Positions 1 through 9,018 of a DNA stretch of 64,000 nt are shown piece by piece; position 1 is the first letter of the stretch; each line of letters begins with the position of its first letter. A program made the translations under genes and the position numbers. Location of the stretch: NCBI RefSeq assembly GCF_003515945.1, contig NZ_QWLM01000013.1, positions 1 to 64,000 of the forward strand, read 5' to 3'. The stretch is from Dermacoccus abyssi (GTDB taxonomy: Bacteria; Actinomycetota; Actinomycetes; Actinomycetales; Dermatophilaceae). The notes beneath the pieces were generated by a model. That model made no database searches. It was not told the DNA's origin and saw only the letters and a list, made by a program, of their open reading frames with translations.

Positions 1-1
1 A

Positions 2-88
2 AAATCACTGGGCTGGAAGACCCCAGCGGAAGTCTTTAACGAGCATCTACTCTTGCACCAACAAGCTGGTGTTGCATCGACCGGTTGA
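2..88 (+). pseudogene. IS30-family transposase, C-terminal fragment
   Basis: Frame 2 reads 28 codons and a TGA stop, beginning KSLGWKTPAEVFNEHL, the typical end of IS30-family transposases (a GW-TPAE-F-EHL block followed by a Gln/Ala-rich tail). The rest of the gene lies left of the window, so I cannot tell whether the upstream part is intact. The IS right end is not recognisable: unrelated IS3-type coding sequence starts within a few bases of the stop. This points to a junction made by insertion or deletion. The family call rests on the motif only. Confidence 0.6.
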
Positions 89-89
89 A

Positions 90-406
90 CCTGGTCAATA
101 CACATCCGTAGTGCTGACCGATCACCTCGCGCTCGAGCAGATCGCACCCTCGATCGGAAGCATCGGCGACGCGTACGACAACGCCCTGATGGAGACGATC
201 AACGGCGTCTACAAGGCCGAATGCGTCCGCACCACCATCTTCACGACGGCCCCTACAAGACGATCGCGGACGTCGAGTTCGCGACAGCTGGGTGGGTCGA
301 CTGGTACAACCACCGCAGGCTCCACGGTAGCCTCGGAATGGTCAGCCCCGACGAGTTCGAGGCGGCCTACTACGCGGCCCTCAACCCAGAGCCGCTCCCC
401 GCATAG
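90..406 (+). pseudogene. IS3-family transposase (OrfB integrase) C-terminal fragment, frameshifted
   Basis: The stretch encodes the end of an IS3/IS150-type DDE integrase. One frame gives GQYTS, then IAPSIGSIGDAYDNALMET with the DNA-binding and catalytic-region signature, then YKAECVR. A neighbouring frame continues DGPYKTIADVEFAT and ends with the hallmark WYNHRRLHGSLG and a TAG stop at 404-406. The switch needs a one-base indel near 232-245. The N-terminal half and OrfA are missing. It is a dead remnant sitting directly against the IS30 fragment. Confidence 0.8.
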
Positions 407-488
407 AAGCGGCCGAGAACCTGGGACGGTTCATTGCCTGTGAGCAGCTTCGCTTTATGTCGTCGTTTTCGCTGCGATCGGTGTCGGG

Positions 489-695
489 TTAGGTGGTGGC
501 GATGACGACGGTGCTGCGGGCGGCTTCGACGACGTCGATGGTAATGACGTCGAGCTCGTTGATCTTCAGGACGCGTTGGATCTGAGTAAGGAGGCGCTCA
601 AGGAGCCGGAGGTTGCCGCGAGTGATGCGTTGGACGGCGGCGACGGCTTGCGCGTCGGTGAAGTCGTCGGGGTCGAGTGTCTTGCCGAGCTTGCG
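489..695 (-). pseudogene. C-terminal remnant of a transposon-type AAA ATPase (TniB/MuB-like)
   Basis: The minus strand encodes about 66 codons starting RKLGKTLDPDDFTDAQAV and ending in a TAA at 489-491. In between are VQRITRGNLRLLERLL and VVEAARSTVVIA. This resembles the C-terminal lid region of the AAA ATPases that accompany Mu-like or Tn7/Tn5053-like transposases, where an RITxGNxRLLxRL block and an EAARxTLVI tail are typical. A TGA lies in the same frame at 696-698 and sequence upstream of it is not recognisable, so only the tail survives. The family assignment is from motif memory and is moderately sure. Confidence 0.5.
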
Positions 696-815
696 TCAAA
701 GAGGTTCGAGGACGAGCGAAAGCTCCAGGAAGTCTGGGGCACGTCGCGGAACCGTTCCTAGCGTCGCACCGACTATTGAAGTGTGGGTGGTCGTTGTTCG
801 ACCGCCGCTGCGAGG

Positions 816-1055
816 GACCCTAGCCAGGACGAACCGCTGCTCGATGCGGGCAACACGCTCGTCGCCGCGGAGCTGGACACGCGCGTTGTCGCGGTGGCCG
901 ATCGCGTGATCGATCTTGGACCCGGCGCGGGCGACGCCGGCGGGGCCGTGGTTGCAGCTGGTACGCCCGCCTACGTCGCGGACAAGGGCGTCGGTGCTTC
1001 CGCTGGCTACCTTTCCAGCGCACTGCAGGCAGCCACCAACGCGACCCCAATGTGA
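816..1055 (+). pseudogene. UvrA-like ATPase, C-terminal remnant
   Basis: The frame ending at TGA 1053-1055 reads PLLDAGNTLVAAELDTRVV, then VADRVIDLGPGAGDAGGAVVA and a GTPAYVAD tail. This matches the last 70-80 residues of UvrA-type excision ATPases or UvrA paralogues, which share a D-GNTVVVVEHD (D-loop/H-loop) and IDLGPGAGxxGG. The canonical EH of the H-loop is replaced here by AELD, a form seen in UvrA paralogues. No start or ATPase core is present in the window, so it is a truncated remnant. Its own terminator follows at once. Confidence 0.65.
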
Positions 1056-1101
1056 CGAGTGTGTCGCTGTGCGATCTGAACATCGCACAGCGACACACTC
1101 G
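1056..1101 (+). terminator. Hairpin terminator after the UvrA-like remnant
   Basis: A perfect 20-bp inverted repeat (1056-1075 and 1082-1101) with a 6-nt loop starts at the base after the TGA of the UvrA-like remnant. There is no T-run. It may also end transcription of minus-strand remnants. Confidence 0.65.
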
Positions 1102-1115
1102 ACGAGGTCGTAGTC

Positions 1116-1193
1116 TCAGGCGGGGAGCTTAGAGGGCAGGACGTCCAACTTCTCGATCGTGGGATCGCTGAACAGTTTGCCGGCCAGAATCTC
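1116..1193 (-). pseudogene. 3' fragment of an ABM-type monooxygenase gene (second copy)
   Basis: The minus strand reads AGKLFSDPTIEKLDVLPSKL, then PA and a TGA stop at 1116-1118. This is nearly the same as the C-terminus of the intact gene at 2493-2795 (TGKLFSEPTIEKLDVLGSKL, then PA). About 70 bases align with roughly nine mismatches, so the copies diverged some time ago. Similarity fades past about 1190 and there is no upstream reading frame. Both copies have the same orientation and flank the flavin oxidase gene. Confidence 0.75.
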
Positions 1194-1220
1194 GGGTCCC
1201 CCGCGATTGGGAGACACGCC

Positions 1221-2354
1221 CTAGCTCTGGGCCTCGCCGAGGCGCGCTTCCGGCGTGAGCTCGGCGCGGAGACCGCCGCCGGTCGCAGCCTGGGCAAGAG
1301 CGCGACCCAGCGCAGGTGCCTGCTTGAACAAATTGTGACCAGCCACAAAAAGGACAGAGCCTGCCTCCCACACGGCCACGCCGTCCTCACTCCACGGGAG
1401 GTCGGTCACCCAGCAGTGAAGGAAGTCGCGCGGCTCTGGGTGGAGACCGGGCAGCGCCCGTGTCACGTATTCGCGTGCGCGTTCGTCCAGTGATCGAATC
1501 GCCGCCGGGTCGATGAACGTTCCGTCGTCGCGGACGCCGACGGTGTCGCTGAGTCCGACCGAATAGCTTCTGTTGCCCGGTAGCGGCGTCGCGTAGACGC
1601 CGACTTCACCGAAGACGTCGCTGCTGTCCTGCAGGCACGCGACTCGTGCCGGGGCGGCGACTTTCACGTCGAAGGTCAGCCGGACGTGTGCGGCAAGGCG
1701 AACCGGCAGCGACAGGCCGACGCTGCGTGCCAGGCGGGCGGTTTCGCGGCCGGCGCACACGACCACCTTGGAGTAGACAGCTCGGTCGGTGACGCTGCGC
1801 ACCTCGACCGTCCCATCGGCGCGGGGATCGATGGAGATGACCTCTGCGGTGGTGACCGCATCGGCGAGGGCACCCGTGAGTGCCGTGATCGCGGCGCGGG
1901 TGCGGATCGCGCCGCCCGACTCGTCGAGCACCGCTGGCCCCGAATACCCAGCGAGCAGCGGCATTCGCTGGGCGACCTCGGTCGCGTCGATCTCGTGCGC
2001 TTCCACGCCGCCGACCTGGTCGAGCACCCGCAGCCGCGCCAGGGCGCTGTCTCCGATCGCCAGGACACCGTCCGATGAGACCAGCTCGACGTCGAAGTGT
2101 TCGGCCCACTCATCCCATATGCCGCGGCTTTCGCGCGCGAAAGCGACGAGTCGCGGGTCGTCGTGGGCATGCCGGAAGATCCGTGACTCGCCTGCGGACT
2201 GACCCGTCCCGGGCAGACCAGCCTCGTATAGGCGGACCGGCACGCCCTGCTCTCGCAGCGCGTACGCCGTCGACAGACCGACGATCCCGCCCCCGATCAC
2301 CGCTACCTCGGGTGAACGCGTCGTGGCAACGCCGTCGTCAGTTCCTGTCATCAC
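1221..2354 (-). CDS. FAD-dependent amine oxidase (monomeric sarcosine/N-methyltryptophan oxidase-like)
   Basis: This is a 377-residue DAO-family flavoenzyme, likely oxidising a secondary amine or N-methyl amino acid with release of hydrogen peroxide. The Rossmann motif VAVIGGGIVGLSTAYAL is at about residues 18-34, followed by the AGESRIFRHAH block that resembles the SHGxTRIxR flavin loop of monomeric sarcosine oxidase. Near the C-terminus, HCWVTDLPW places a Cys where that family attaches FAD covalently, and FVAGHNLFKQAPALG is the family's closing motif. Length (about 380 aa) is normal. The start is ATG 2354, with an ATG one codon inside. It is the only clearly intact metabolic gene in the decayed left segment. 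The substrate is not known. Confidence 0.75.
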   Translation of the reverse strand: MMTGTDDGVATTRSPEVAVIGGGIVGLSTAYALREQGVPVRLYEAGLPGTGQSAGESRIFRHAHDDPRLVAFARESRGIWDEWAEHFDVELVSSDGVLAIGDSALARLRVLDQVGGVEAHEIDATEVAQRMPLLAGYSGPAVLDESGGAIRTRAAITALTGALADAVTTAEVISIDPRADGTVEVRSVTDRAVYSKVVVCAGRETARLARSVGLSLPVRLAAHVRLTFDVKVAAPARVACLQDSSDVFGEVGVYATPLPGNRSYSVGLSDTVGVRDDGTFIDPAAIRSLDERAREYVTRALPGLHPEPRDFLHCWVTDLPWSEDGVAVWEAGSVLFVAGHNLFKQAPALGRALAQAATGGGLRAELTPEARLGEAQS

Positions 2355-2492
2355 GGTTCCCCGATCTGTTGGTGATTAGCGATAGGCCGCAAGAGAAGGG
2401 GTAGCTGCCACGACGTCAGCGGGCTGCGTAAGCCCGAAGTCACCGTGCGCAGCGACCCCTCCTCTCTGGGCCAGTACTCCCGCTCTGTGGTG

Positions 2493-2795
2493 TCAGGCGG
2501 GGAGTTTGGAGCCCAGGACGTCCAATTTCTCGATCGTCGGCTCGCTGAACAGCTTGCCGGTCTGCTCGCCGAGAGCGGCAGCGACTGCACCGGACAGGTG
2601 CGCGTCGCGGCCGGCGTCATCCGGGAACACGTCGAAGATCCCGAAGGAGGACGGGCCGAGACGGATCGCGAACCACGCGATGGTGGCCGGTTCCTCCTCG
2701 ACGAGCCCTCGCCCGAGGCCGAGAAATTCCTGCACCTCGTCTTCCTTGCCGGGCAGGGCCTCCAGCGTGACAAGCAGTCCTTTGGTCACGCTCAT
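2493..2795 (-). CDS. Antibiotic biosynthesis monooxygenase (ABM) domain protein, putative quinol monooxygenase
   Basis: This 100-residue ABM-fold protein begins MSVTKGLLVTLEALPGKEDE and contains WFAIRLGPSSFGIFDVFPDD and the closing GKLFSEPTIEKLDVL block. Family members (YgiN-like) are small dimeric, cofactor-free oxygenases acting on quinones or related compounds. The start is chosen at ATG 2795 because GGAAGAGGTGAC, a good ribosome binding site, lies just before it and gives the usual length. The same frame runs open upstream into the broken PfpI gene to 3170, so a fused 225-residue product is possible. A diverged copy of its 3' end lies at 1116-1193. The substrate is unknown. Confidence 0.7.
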   Translation of the reverse strand: MSVTKGLLVTLEALPGKEDEVQEFLGLGRGLVEEEPATIAWFAIRLGPSSFGIFDVFPDDAGRDAHLSGAVAAALGEQTGKLFSEPTIEKLDVLGSKLPA

Positions 2796-3324
2796 GACGT
2801 CACCTCTTCCTGGGCCGAACTGCTCGCAAAATTTCGCCACGATCGTATCGCAGAACGCAGGCAGGTCTTCGGGTGATCGGCTGGTGATCAGGTTCCCGTC
2901 GACCACGACATCCTGTTCGACGACCTCCGCACCGGCGTTGCGCAGATCCGTGCGGATGCTCGGGAAGGACGTCAAGGTGGGACCTTCGACCAAGCCGGCC
3001 TCGATCAACGTCCAGGGCCCGTGACAGATCGCCGCCTCGGGCTTGCCACTCTCGACGAAGTCGCGGACGAAGGAAAGGGCGTCCTTGTCGACCCGGAGCT
3101 GGTCAGGGTTCACCGTGCCGCCGGGAAGCAGCAGGGCGTCGTAATCGCCCGCCGAGGCGTCGGCGACCAACCCGTCGACGGTGAACGTGCCCGCTTCATC
3201 CAGGTCGTTCTTACGGGCCTCGATCTCGCCGTCGTGGATCTAGAGGACCTCGGTCTGAGCGCCGGCCCGATCCAGTGCTTCGCGGGGTTGCTCGAGCTCA
3301 ACGCGTTCTACTCCGTCGGCGGCT
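2796..3324 (-). pseudogene. DJ-1/PfpI-family protein gene, 5'-truncated with an amber codon
   Basis: The reading frame starts inside a PfpI domain (AADGVERVELEQPREAL), meets an in-frame TAG at 3240-3242, then continues EARKNDLDEAGTFTVDG, YDALLLPGG and the nucleophile-elbow motif AICHGPWTLIEAG with its Cys, ending near FCDTIVAKF. Intact relatives (general-stress or deglycase-type proteins) have about ten more N-terminal residues and no stop. The upstream edge runs into the end of the next gene, so the start is lost. The natural PfpI stop also seems lost, because the frame runs into the ABM gene. A TTG at 3170 could restart translation of a C-terminal piece. Confidence 0.75.
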
Positions 3325-3333
3325 GCCTCAGCG

Positions 3334-3915
3334 CTAACGCTGCTCGCGCACCATCCGGTGGGTCAGGAGGGCGTGCTGGACGCCGTCGCCCTTCGTCAGC
3401 GACTCGGGGCTGACGGAGCCGCCCAGGGGAAGCATCGGCGTGAAGTAGTAGAGCTCGCCGTCGCCCAGCGGGCCGAGCTTCGAGCGCGCACCCTGGTGCG
3501 GGCCTCGCAAGTCGGAAAGGTGCGAGCTCTGCGAGAGCAGGTGCTCGGTGAAGAACTCCTCGACCGACTCGGCGACGACCATGTTCGTGAGGAAGTGCGG
3601 GTCGAGGCACTCGACCTGGCCCGACGGAGCCACGTGGTACACGTGCCCGAAGCTCGTCACGGCGAACGGAATGCTCGACACGTCGGCGCCGAACCACTCG
3701 ACGAGCACCGGCATCCACCGGCTCGGGTCGACGAGCAACAGTTCCTGCTGGCCGTACCAGCCGAGGCCGTGGCGGCGGTACAGCTCGACGAGCGACGAGG
3801 GCAGCTTGCCCTGCGCGTACTCGAGGAAGCCCTCCCCGACCGGCGTCACCTGGGTGGGGGCGTACCGCGAGACGAACGGCTCCAGCGCGAAGGACCCACG
3901 CGAGTCAAAGTTCAT
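3334..3915 (-). CDS. GAD-like / DUF1851 (T6SS immunity Tdi1-like) domain protein
   Basis: This 193-residue protein has the pattern of the GAD-like plus DUF1851 fold: an N-terminal VSRYAPTQVTPVGEGFLEYAQG with LPSSLVELYRRHGLGWYGQ, a central FAVTSFGHVYHV, and a C-terminal YYFTPMLPLGGSVSPESLTKGD. Related proteins in Gram-negative bacteria include the type VI secretion immunity protein Tdi1, and in other bacteria they are often solitary polymorphic-toxin immunity genes. No toxin or secretion gene lies beside it. The predicted protein has no signal peptide or membrane segment and is probably cytosolic. Start is ATG 3915. Its role is inferred from fold only. Confidence 0.6.
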   Translation of the reverse strand: MNFDSRGSFALEPFVSRYAPTQVTPVGEGFLEYAQGKLPSSLVELYRRHGLGWYGQQELLLVDPSRWMPVLVEWFGADVSSIPFAVTSFGHVYHVAPSGQVECLDPHFLTNMVVAESVEEFFTEHLLSQSSHLSDLRGPHQGARSKLGPLGDGELYYFTPMLPLGGSVSPESLTKGDGVQHALLTHRMVREQR

Positions 3916-4063
3916 CGGACTTACTCCTTCTCGGGTTCACGCACCGACTCGCAGCCACTGCGCGAACGCCTCATCGTCGCGCGCCCGCGCTGTCGCGGGG
4001 CACGCCCATTCCGTCTAAGCCTAGGCGGACGCCGCGGAGGTTGTCGCATCGAGGGGAGAGAGC

Positions 4064-4075
4064 ATGAAAACATAG
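4064..4075 (+). other. Possible three-codon upstream ORF (Met-Lys-Thr-stop)
   Basis: A strong purine-rich site (GAGGGGAGAG, 4051-4060) stands 3 nt before ATG AAA ACA TAG. The valS ATG follows 4 nt after the stop. The site is about 19 nt from the valS start, too far for a normal Shine-Dalgarno, so ribosomes may load here and re-initiate on valS. This is sequence reading plus inference. The alternative is a chance ATG. Confidence 0.25.
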
Positions 4076-4079
4076 CCGC

Positions 4080-6761
4080 ATGACTGCTGAATCCACGCCT
4101 ACCGCTCGTCCCATGCCGGACAAGCCCACCGTCGACGGACTCGAAGACACGTGGGGCGCGGTATGGAAGCAGAACGGCACGTACACCTTCGACCGTGAGC
4201 GTGCGCTCGGTCTGCCCCGCGAGCAGGTCTTCGCCATCGACACTCCCCCGCCGACAGCGTCGGGGTCGCTCCACGTGGGCCACGTCTTCAGTTACACCCA
4301 CACCGACTGCATGGCGCGCTACCAGCGCATGCAGGGGCGTGAGGTCTTCTACCCGATCGGTTGGGACGACAACGGCCTGCCCACCGAGCGTCGTGTGCAG
4401 AACTACTACGGCGTGCGCGGTGACGCCACGAAGGCCTACATCCCCGACTACACCCCGCCGCTGCAGGGTGCCGAGGGCAAGAGCGTCAAGGCCGCCGACC
4501 AGGAACCGATCGGTCGTCAGAACTTCATCGAGCTGTGCGACATCCTCACCGTCAAGGACGAGGAGACGTTCGAGGATCTCTTCCGCCGCCTCGGCATCAG
4601 CGTCGACTGGAACGTCTCCTACCGCACGATCGACGAGCGTTCGCGCGCCGTCGCCCAGCAGGCCTTTTTGCGCAATCTGAAGCGCGGCGAGGCCTACCAG
4701 CAGGAGGCGCCGGGCCTGTGGGACGTCACGTTCCAGACGGCCGTCGCCCAGGCCGAACTCGAGGCGCGCGACTACCCGGGCGCCTACCACCGCGTCGCGT
4801 TCCACAGCGACGCCGCTGACGACGGCCGCGTCTACATCGAGACGACGCGCCCCGAGTTGCTGCCCGCCGTCGTCGCGCTCATCGCGCACCCGGACGACGA
4901 GCGCTACCAGCCGCTGTTCGGCACCACGGTCACGAGCCCGCTGTTCGGCGTCGAGATCCCCGTGCTCGCTCACCCCATGGCGGAGATGGACAAGGGCGCA
5001 GGCATCGCGATGTGCTGCACCTTCGGTGACCTCACCGACGTGCAGTGGTGGCGCGAACTGCAGTTGCCGACCCGCTCGATCATCACGCGCAGCGGCCGCA
5101 TCACCGCCGAGACCCCCGAGTGGATCGCCGGCGGCCCGGGTGAGGAGCTCTTCGCCGAGAACCTCGCGACGAAGACGACGTTCACGGCCCGCGAGAACGT
5201 CGTCAAGGCGCTCATCGCCTCCGGCGACCTCGACGGCGAACCGAAGAAGACGCAGCGCAAGGCCAACTTCTTCGAGAAGGGCGACAAGCCCCTCGAGATC
5301 GTCACGAGCCGCCAGTGGTACATCAAGAACGGCGGTCGCGACAAGGATCTCCAGTCGGCGCTCGTCCAGCGCGGCAATGAGATGACCTGGCACCCGGGCT
5401 TCATGCAGAGCCGCTACACGAACTGGATCGAGGGCCTGCACGGCGACTGGCTCATCTCGCGCCAGCGCTTCTTCGGCGTGCCGTTCCCGATCTGGTACCC
5501 GGTCGACGCGCAGGGCGAGACCGACTACGACAACCCGATCGTGCCCGACGAGGCCGACCTGCCGATCGACCCGCAGGGTCAGGCGCCGAAGGGCTACGAC
5601 GAGTCCCAGCGCGGTCAGGCGGGCGGCTTCGTCGCCGACCCGGACGTCATGGACACGTGGGCCACGTCGTCGCTTTCGCCGCAGATCGCCACCGGCTGGC
5701 CGATCGCCGACGGCAGCGCCCACGGCAGCGACGCCGAGCTGTTCGCCAAGATCTTCCCGATGGACATGCGCCCGCAGGGCCACGACATCATCCGTACCTG
5801 GCTGTTCGCGACCGCGGTGCGCGCGCACCACGAGAACGGCTCGGTGCCGTGGACGAACACGGCCATCTCCGGCTGGATCCTCGACCCGGACCGCAAGAAG
5901 ATGTCGAAGTCGAAGGGCAACGCGCAGACGCCCGAGGACGTCGTCAAGGAGTTCGGCGCCGACGCCGTGCGCTACTGGGCCGCCTCCGGGCGCCTCGGCA
6001 CCGACGCCGCGTACGACACGGGTCAGATGAAGGTCGGCCGTCGCCTCGCGATGAAGATCCTCAACGCCTCGAAGTTCGCGTACATGACGCCGGAGCCGAG
6101 CGCCGCCGACGGTGACCTGCTCGTGCTCGTGACGCAGCCGCTCGACACGTCGATGCTGGCCACGCTGCACGACGTCGTCGAACGCGCCACGAAGGGCTTC
6201 GAGGCCTGGGATTACACCCGCTCCCTCGAGCTGACCGAGACGTTCTTCTGGACGTTCTGTGACGACTACATCGAGCTCGTCAAGGAGCGCGCCAACAACC
6301 GTGACGGCACGTTCAGCGACGCCGAGGCCGCTTCGACCCAGGCTGCGGTCCGCATCGCTCTCGACGTGCTGCTGCGCCTCTTCGCGCCGGTGTTGCCGTA
6401 CGCCACGGAGGAAGTGTGGTCGTGGACGCACGCGGACTCGATCCACCGCGCGCCGTGGCCGTCGGTCACAGGCTCGACGCTCCCGGCCGACGCCGACCCG
6501 AAGGTTCTCACGGCGGTCTCGCAGGCTCTCGCGGGTGTGCGCCGCGCCAAGTCGGACGCGAAGCTCGGCATGCGTGCCGAGGTCACGTCGATGACGCTCG
6601 CGGGCCCGGCTGACGCTCTCGCAGCCGCCGAGAAGGGTGAGGCCGATCTGCGCGCTGCAGGTCGCATCACCGGTATGACGACGGCGGTCGAGGAGACCGA
6701 GGGCGCAACGCTCGTCGTGCGCGACGCAGAGCTCACGCCTCCCCCGCCGAAGCAGAAGTGA
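4080..6761 (+). CDS. valS: Valine--tRNA ligase
   Basis: This 893-residue class I aminoacyl-tRNA synthetase charges tRNA-Val. The HIGH-type signature GSLHVGH is at residues 62-68 and the KMSKS loop (KKMSKSKGN) near 607. Between them are the CP1 editing domain and the specificity block GWDDNGLPTERRVQN. The last block is the form seen in archaeal-type ValRS, whereas the common bacterial enzyme has GTDHAGIATQ at this place. The anticodon-binding domain follows KMSKS. The C-terminus lacks a clear long coiled-coil arm and ends PPPPKQK. Start is ATG 4080 at the end of a short leader with a three-codon ORF. A strong bidirectional terminator separates it from clpX. Confidence 0.93.
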   Translation: MTAESTPTARPMPDKPTVDGLEDTWGAVWKQNGTYTFDRERALGLPREQVFAIDTPPPTASGSLHVGHVFSYTHTDCMARYQRMQGREVFYPIGWDDNGLPTERRVQNYYGVRGDATKAYIPDYTPPLQGAEGKSVKAADQEPIGRQNFIELCDILTVKDEETFEDLFRRLGISVDWNVSYRTIDERSRAVAQQAFLRNLKRGEAYQQEAPGLWDVTFQTAVAQAELEARDYPGAYHRVAFHSDAADDGRVYIETTRPELLPAVVALIAHPDDERYQPLFGTTVTSPLFGVEIPVLAHPMAEMDKGAGIAMCCTFGDLTDVQWWRELQLPTRSIITRSGRITAETPEWIAGGPGEELFAENLATKTTFTARENVVKALIASGDLDGEPKKTQRKANFFEKGDKPLEIVTSRQWYIKNGGRDKDLQSALVQRGNEMTWHPGFMQSRYTNWIEGLHGDWLISRQRFFGVPFPIWYPVDAQGETDYDNPIVPDEADLPIDPQGQAPKGYDESQRGQAGGFVADPDVMDTWATSSLSPQIATGWPIADGSAHGSDAELFAKIFPMDMRPQGHDIIRTWLFATAVRAHHENGSVPWTNTAISGWILDPDRKKMSKSKGNAQTPEDVVKEFGADAVRYWAASGRLGTDAAYDTGQMKVGRRLAMKILNASKFAYMTPEPSAADGDLLVLVTQPLDTSMLATLHDVVERATKGFEAWDYTRSLELTETFFWTFCDDYIELVKERANNRDGTFSDAEAASTQAAVRIALDVLLRLFAPVLPYATEEVWSWTHADSIHRAPWPSVTGSTLPADADPKVLTAVSQALAGVRRAKSDAKLGMRAEVTSMTLAGPADALAAAEKGEADLRAAGRITGMTTAVEETEGATLVVRDAELTPPPPKQK

Positions 6762-6773
6762 CGCAGTGACACG

Positions 6774-6814
6774 ACGAAGCGGCCCTGACCTTTGAAAGGT
6801 CAGGGCCGCTTCGT
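6774..6814. terminator. Bidirectional terminator between valS and clpX
   Basis: A near-perfect inverted repeat (arms of about 19-20 bp, GGCCCTGACCTT / AAGGTCAGGGCC core, with A-rich and T-rich ends) lies between the convergent genes valS and clpX and can stop both. Confidence 0.85.
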
Positions 6815-6851
6815 TCGTTCTCGCCCTTAGCCGTGGCGGCGAGAGCGTGAA

Positions 6852-8090
<1,239 letters not shown>

Positions 8091-8253
8091 CGGTCGTTCC
8101 CTTCGTCGTCCTACCTAGACAACACGGGGATCGCCCCCGTGAAGTGCACCGTACGACGGTAGTTCACCGCGCACGCCTCCCCCATCATTGAACCGCGCGT
8201 GGCGGCTCGACGCGAGCCTGTTCGCCACCGGCGGAAAGCTCGCGTCACCTACG

Positions 8254-8292
8254 CGAACGCGCCGGCACCCCCGAGGGGCACCGGCGCGTTCG
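8254..8292 (-). terminator. Terminator after clpP2
   Basis: A 12-bp stem (CGAACGCGCCGG / CCGGCGCGTTCG) is extended by an inner CCCC/GGGG stem, 32 bp beyond the clpP2 stop. No T-run follows on the minus strand. Confidence 0.65.
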
Positions 8293-8323
8293 TGTCGTCA
8301 CGTCGCGTTCACAGCGCGAGGCA

Positions 8324-8986
8324 TCACTGCTCGAGCGAGGCCTTGCGGCTCTGCAGCACCTCGTCGACGAGACCGTACTCCTTGGCCATCTCGGCCGTGA
8401 GGATCTTGTCGCGGTCGATGTCGGCTCGCACCTGCTCGACGCTGCGACCGGAGTGCTTCGCCAGCGTCTCCTCCAGCCAGTCACGCATACGCATGATCTC
8501 GTTGGCCTGGATCTCGACGTCGGAGGCCTGGCCACCCGAGCCCTCCATGGCCGGCTGGTGGATGAGAACGCGAGCGTTCGGCAGCGCGAAACGCTTGCCC
8601 GGCGCACCGGCGCCCAGCAGCACAGCGGCGGCCGAAGCGGCCTGGCCGAGCACGAACGTCTGCACGTCCGGGCGGATGTACTGCATCGTGTCGTAGATCG
8701 CCGTGAGGGCCGTGAACGAGCCACCGGGCGAGTTGATGTACATGAGGATGTCGCGGTCCGGGTCCTGCGATTCCAGGACGATGAGCTGCGCAATGATGTC
8801 GTCGGCCGACGCGTCGTCGACCTGGACGCCGAGGAAGATAATGCGGTCCTCGAACAGCTTCGTGTACGGGTCGAGGCGCTTCGTGCCGTAGGAGGTGCGC
8901 TCCTCGAACTGCGGCAGGATGTAGCGGCTCGTGGGCATCGGCGCCGTCACGCCGCCGTGAGCGCCCGTCGGGTTCGTGTAGTTCAT
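8324..8986 (-). CDS. clpP2: ATP-dependent Clp protease proteolytic subunit ClpP2
   Basis: This 220-residue serine peptidase is one of two ClpP subunits that actinobacteria assemble into a mixed ClpP1P2 tetradecamer driven by ClpX or ClpC. The catalytic triad is visible as Ser118 (GQAASAA), His143 (LIHQPA) and Asp189 (RADIDRDKI). The oligomerisation motif INSPGGS is at 84-90. The protein starts [12 protein letters not shown], and the N-terminal propeptide-like extension of about 30 residues is usual for ClpP2. It lies 32 bp downstream of clpP1, clearly in one operon. The ATG is preceded by an AGTAATTCA stretch with only a weak ribosome site, so coupling to clpP1 is likely. Confidence 0.95.
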   Translation of the reverse strand: MNYTNPTGAHGGVTAPMPTSRYILPQFEERTSYGTKRLDPYTKLFEDRIIFLGVQVDDASADDIIAQLIVLESQDPDRDILMYINSPGGSFTALTAIYDTMQYIRPDVQTFVLGQAASAAAVLLGAGAPGKRFALPNARVLIHQPAMEGSGGQASDVEIQANEIMRMRDWLEETLAKHSGRSVEQVRADIDRDKILTAEMAKEYGLVDEVLQSRKASLEQ

Positions 8987-9018
8987 TGAATTACTCCGTC
9001 AGTAGTCGCGGGCGGCGA

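Noticed and set aside
816-1055. A complete small gene at 783-1055
   Set aside because: The sequence matches only the last part of UvrA-like ATPases and no ribosome site is seen, so it is called a remnant.
3921-6446. An 841-codon open frame antisense to valS
   Set aside because: It is an antisense shadow of a conserved GC-rich gene. Its Arg/Val/Asp-rich composition has no domain, and valS is certain.
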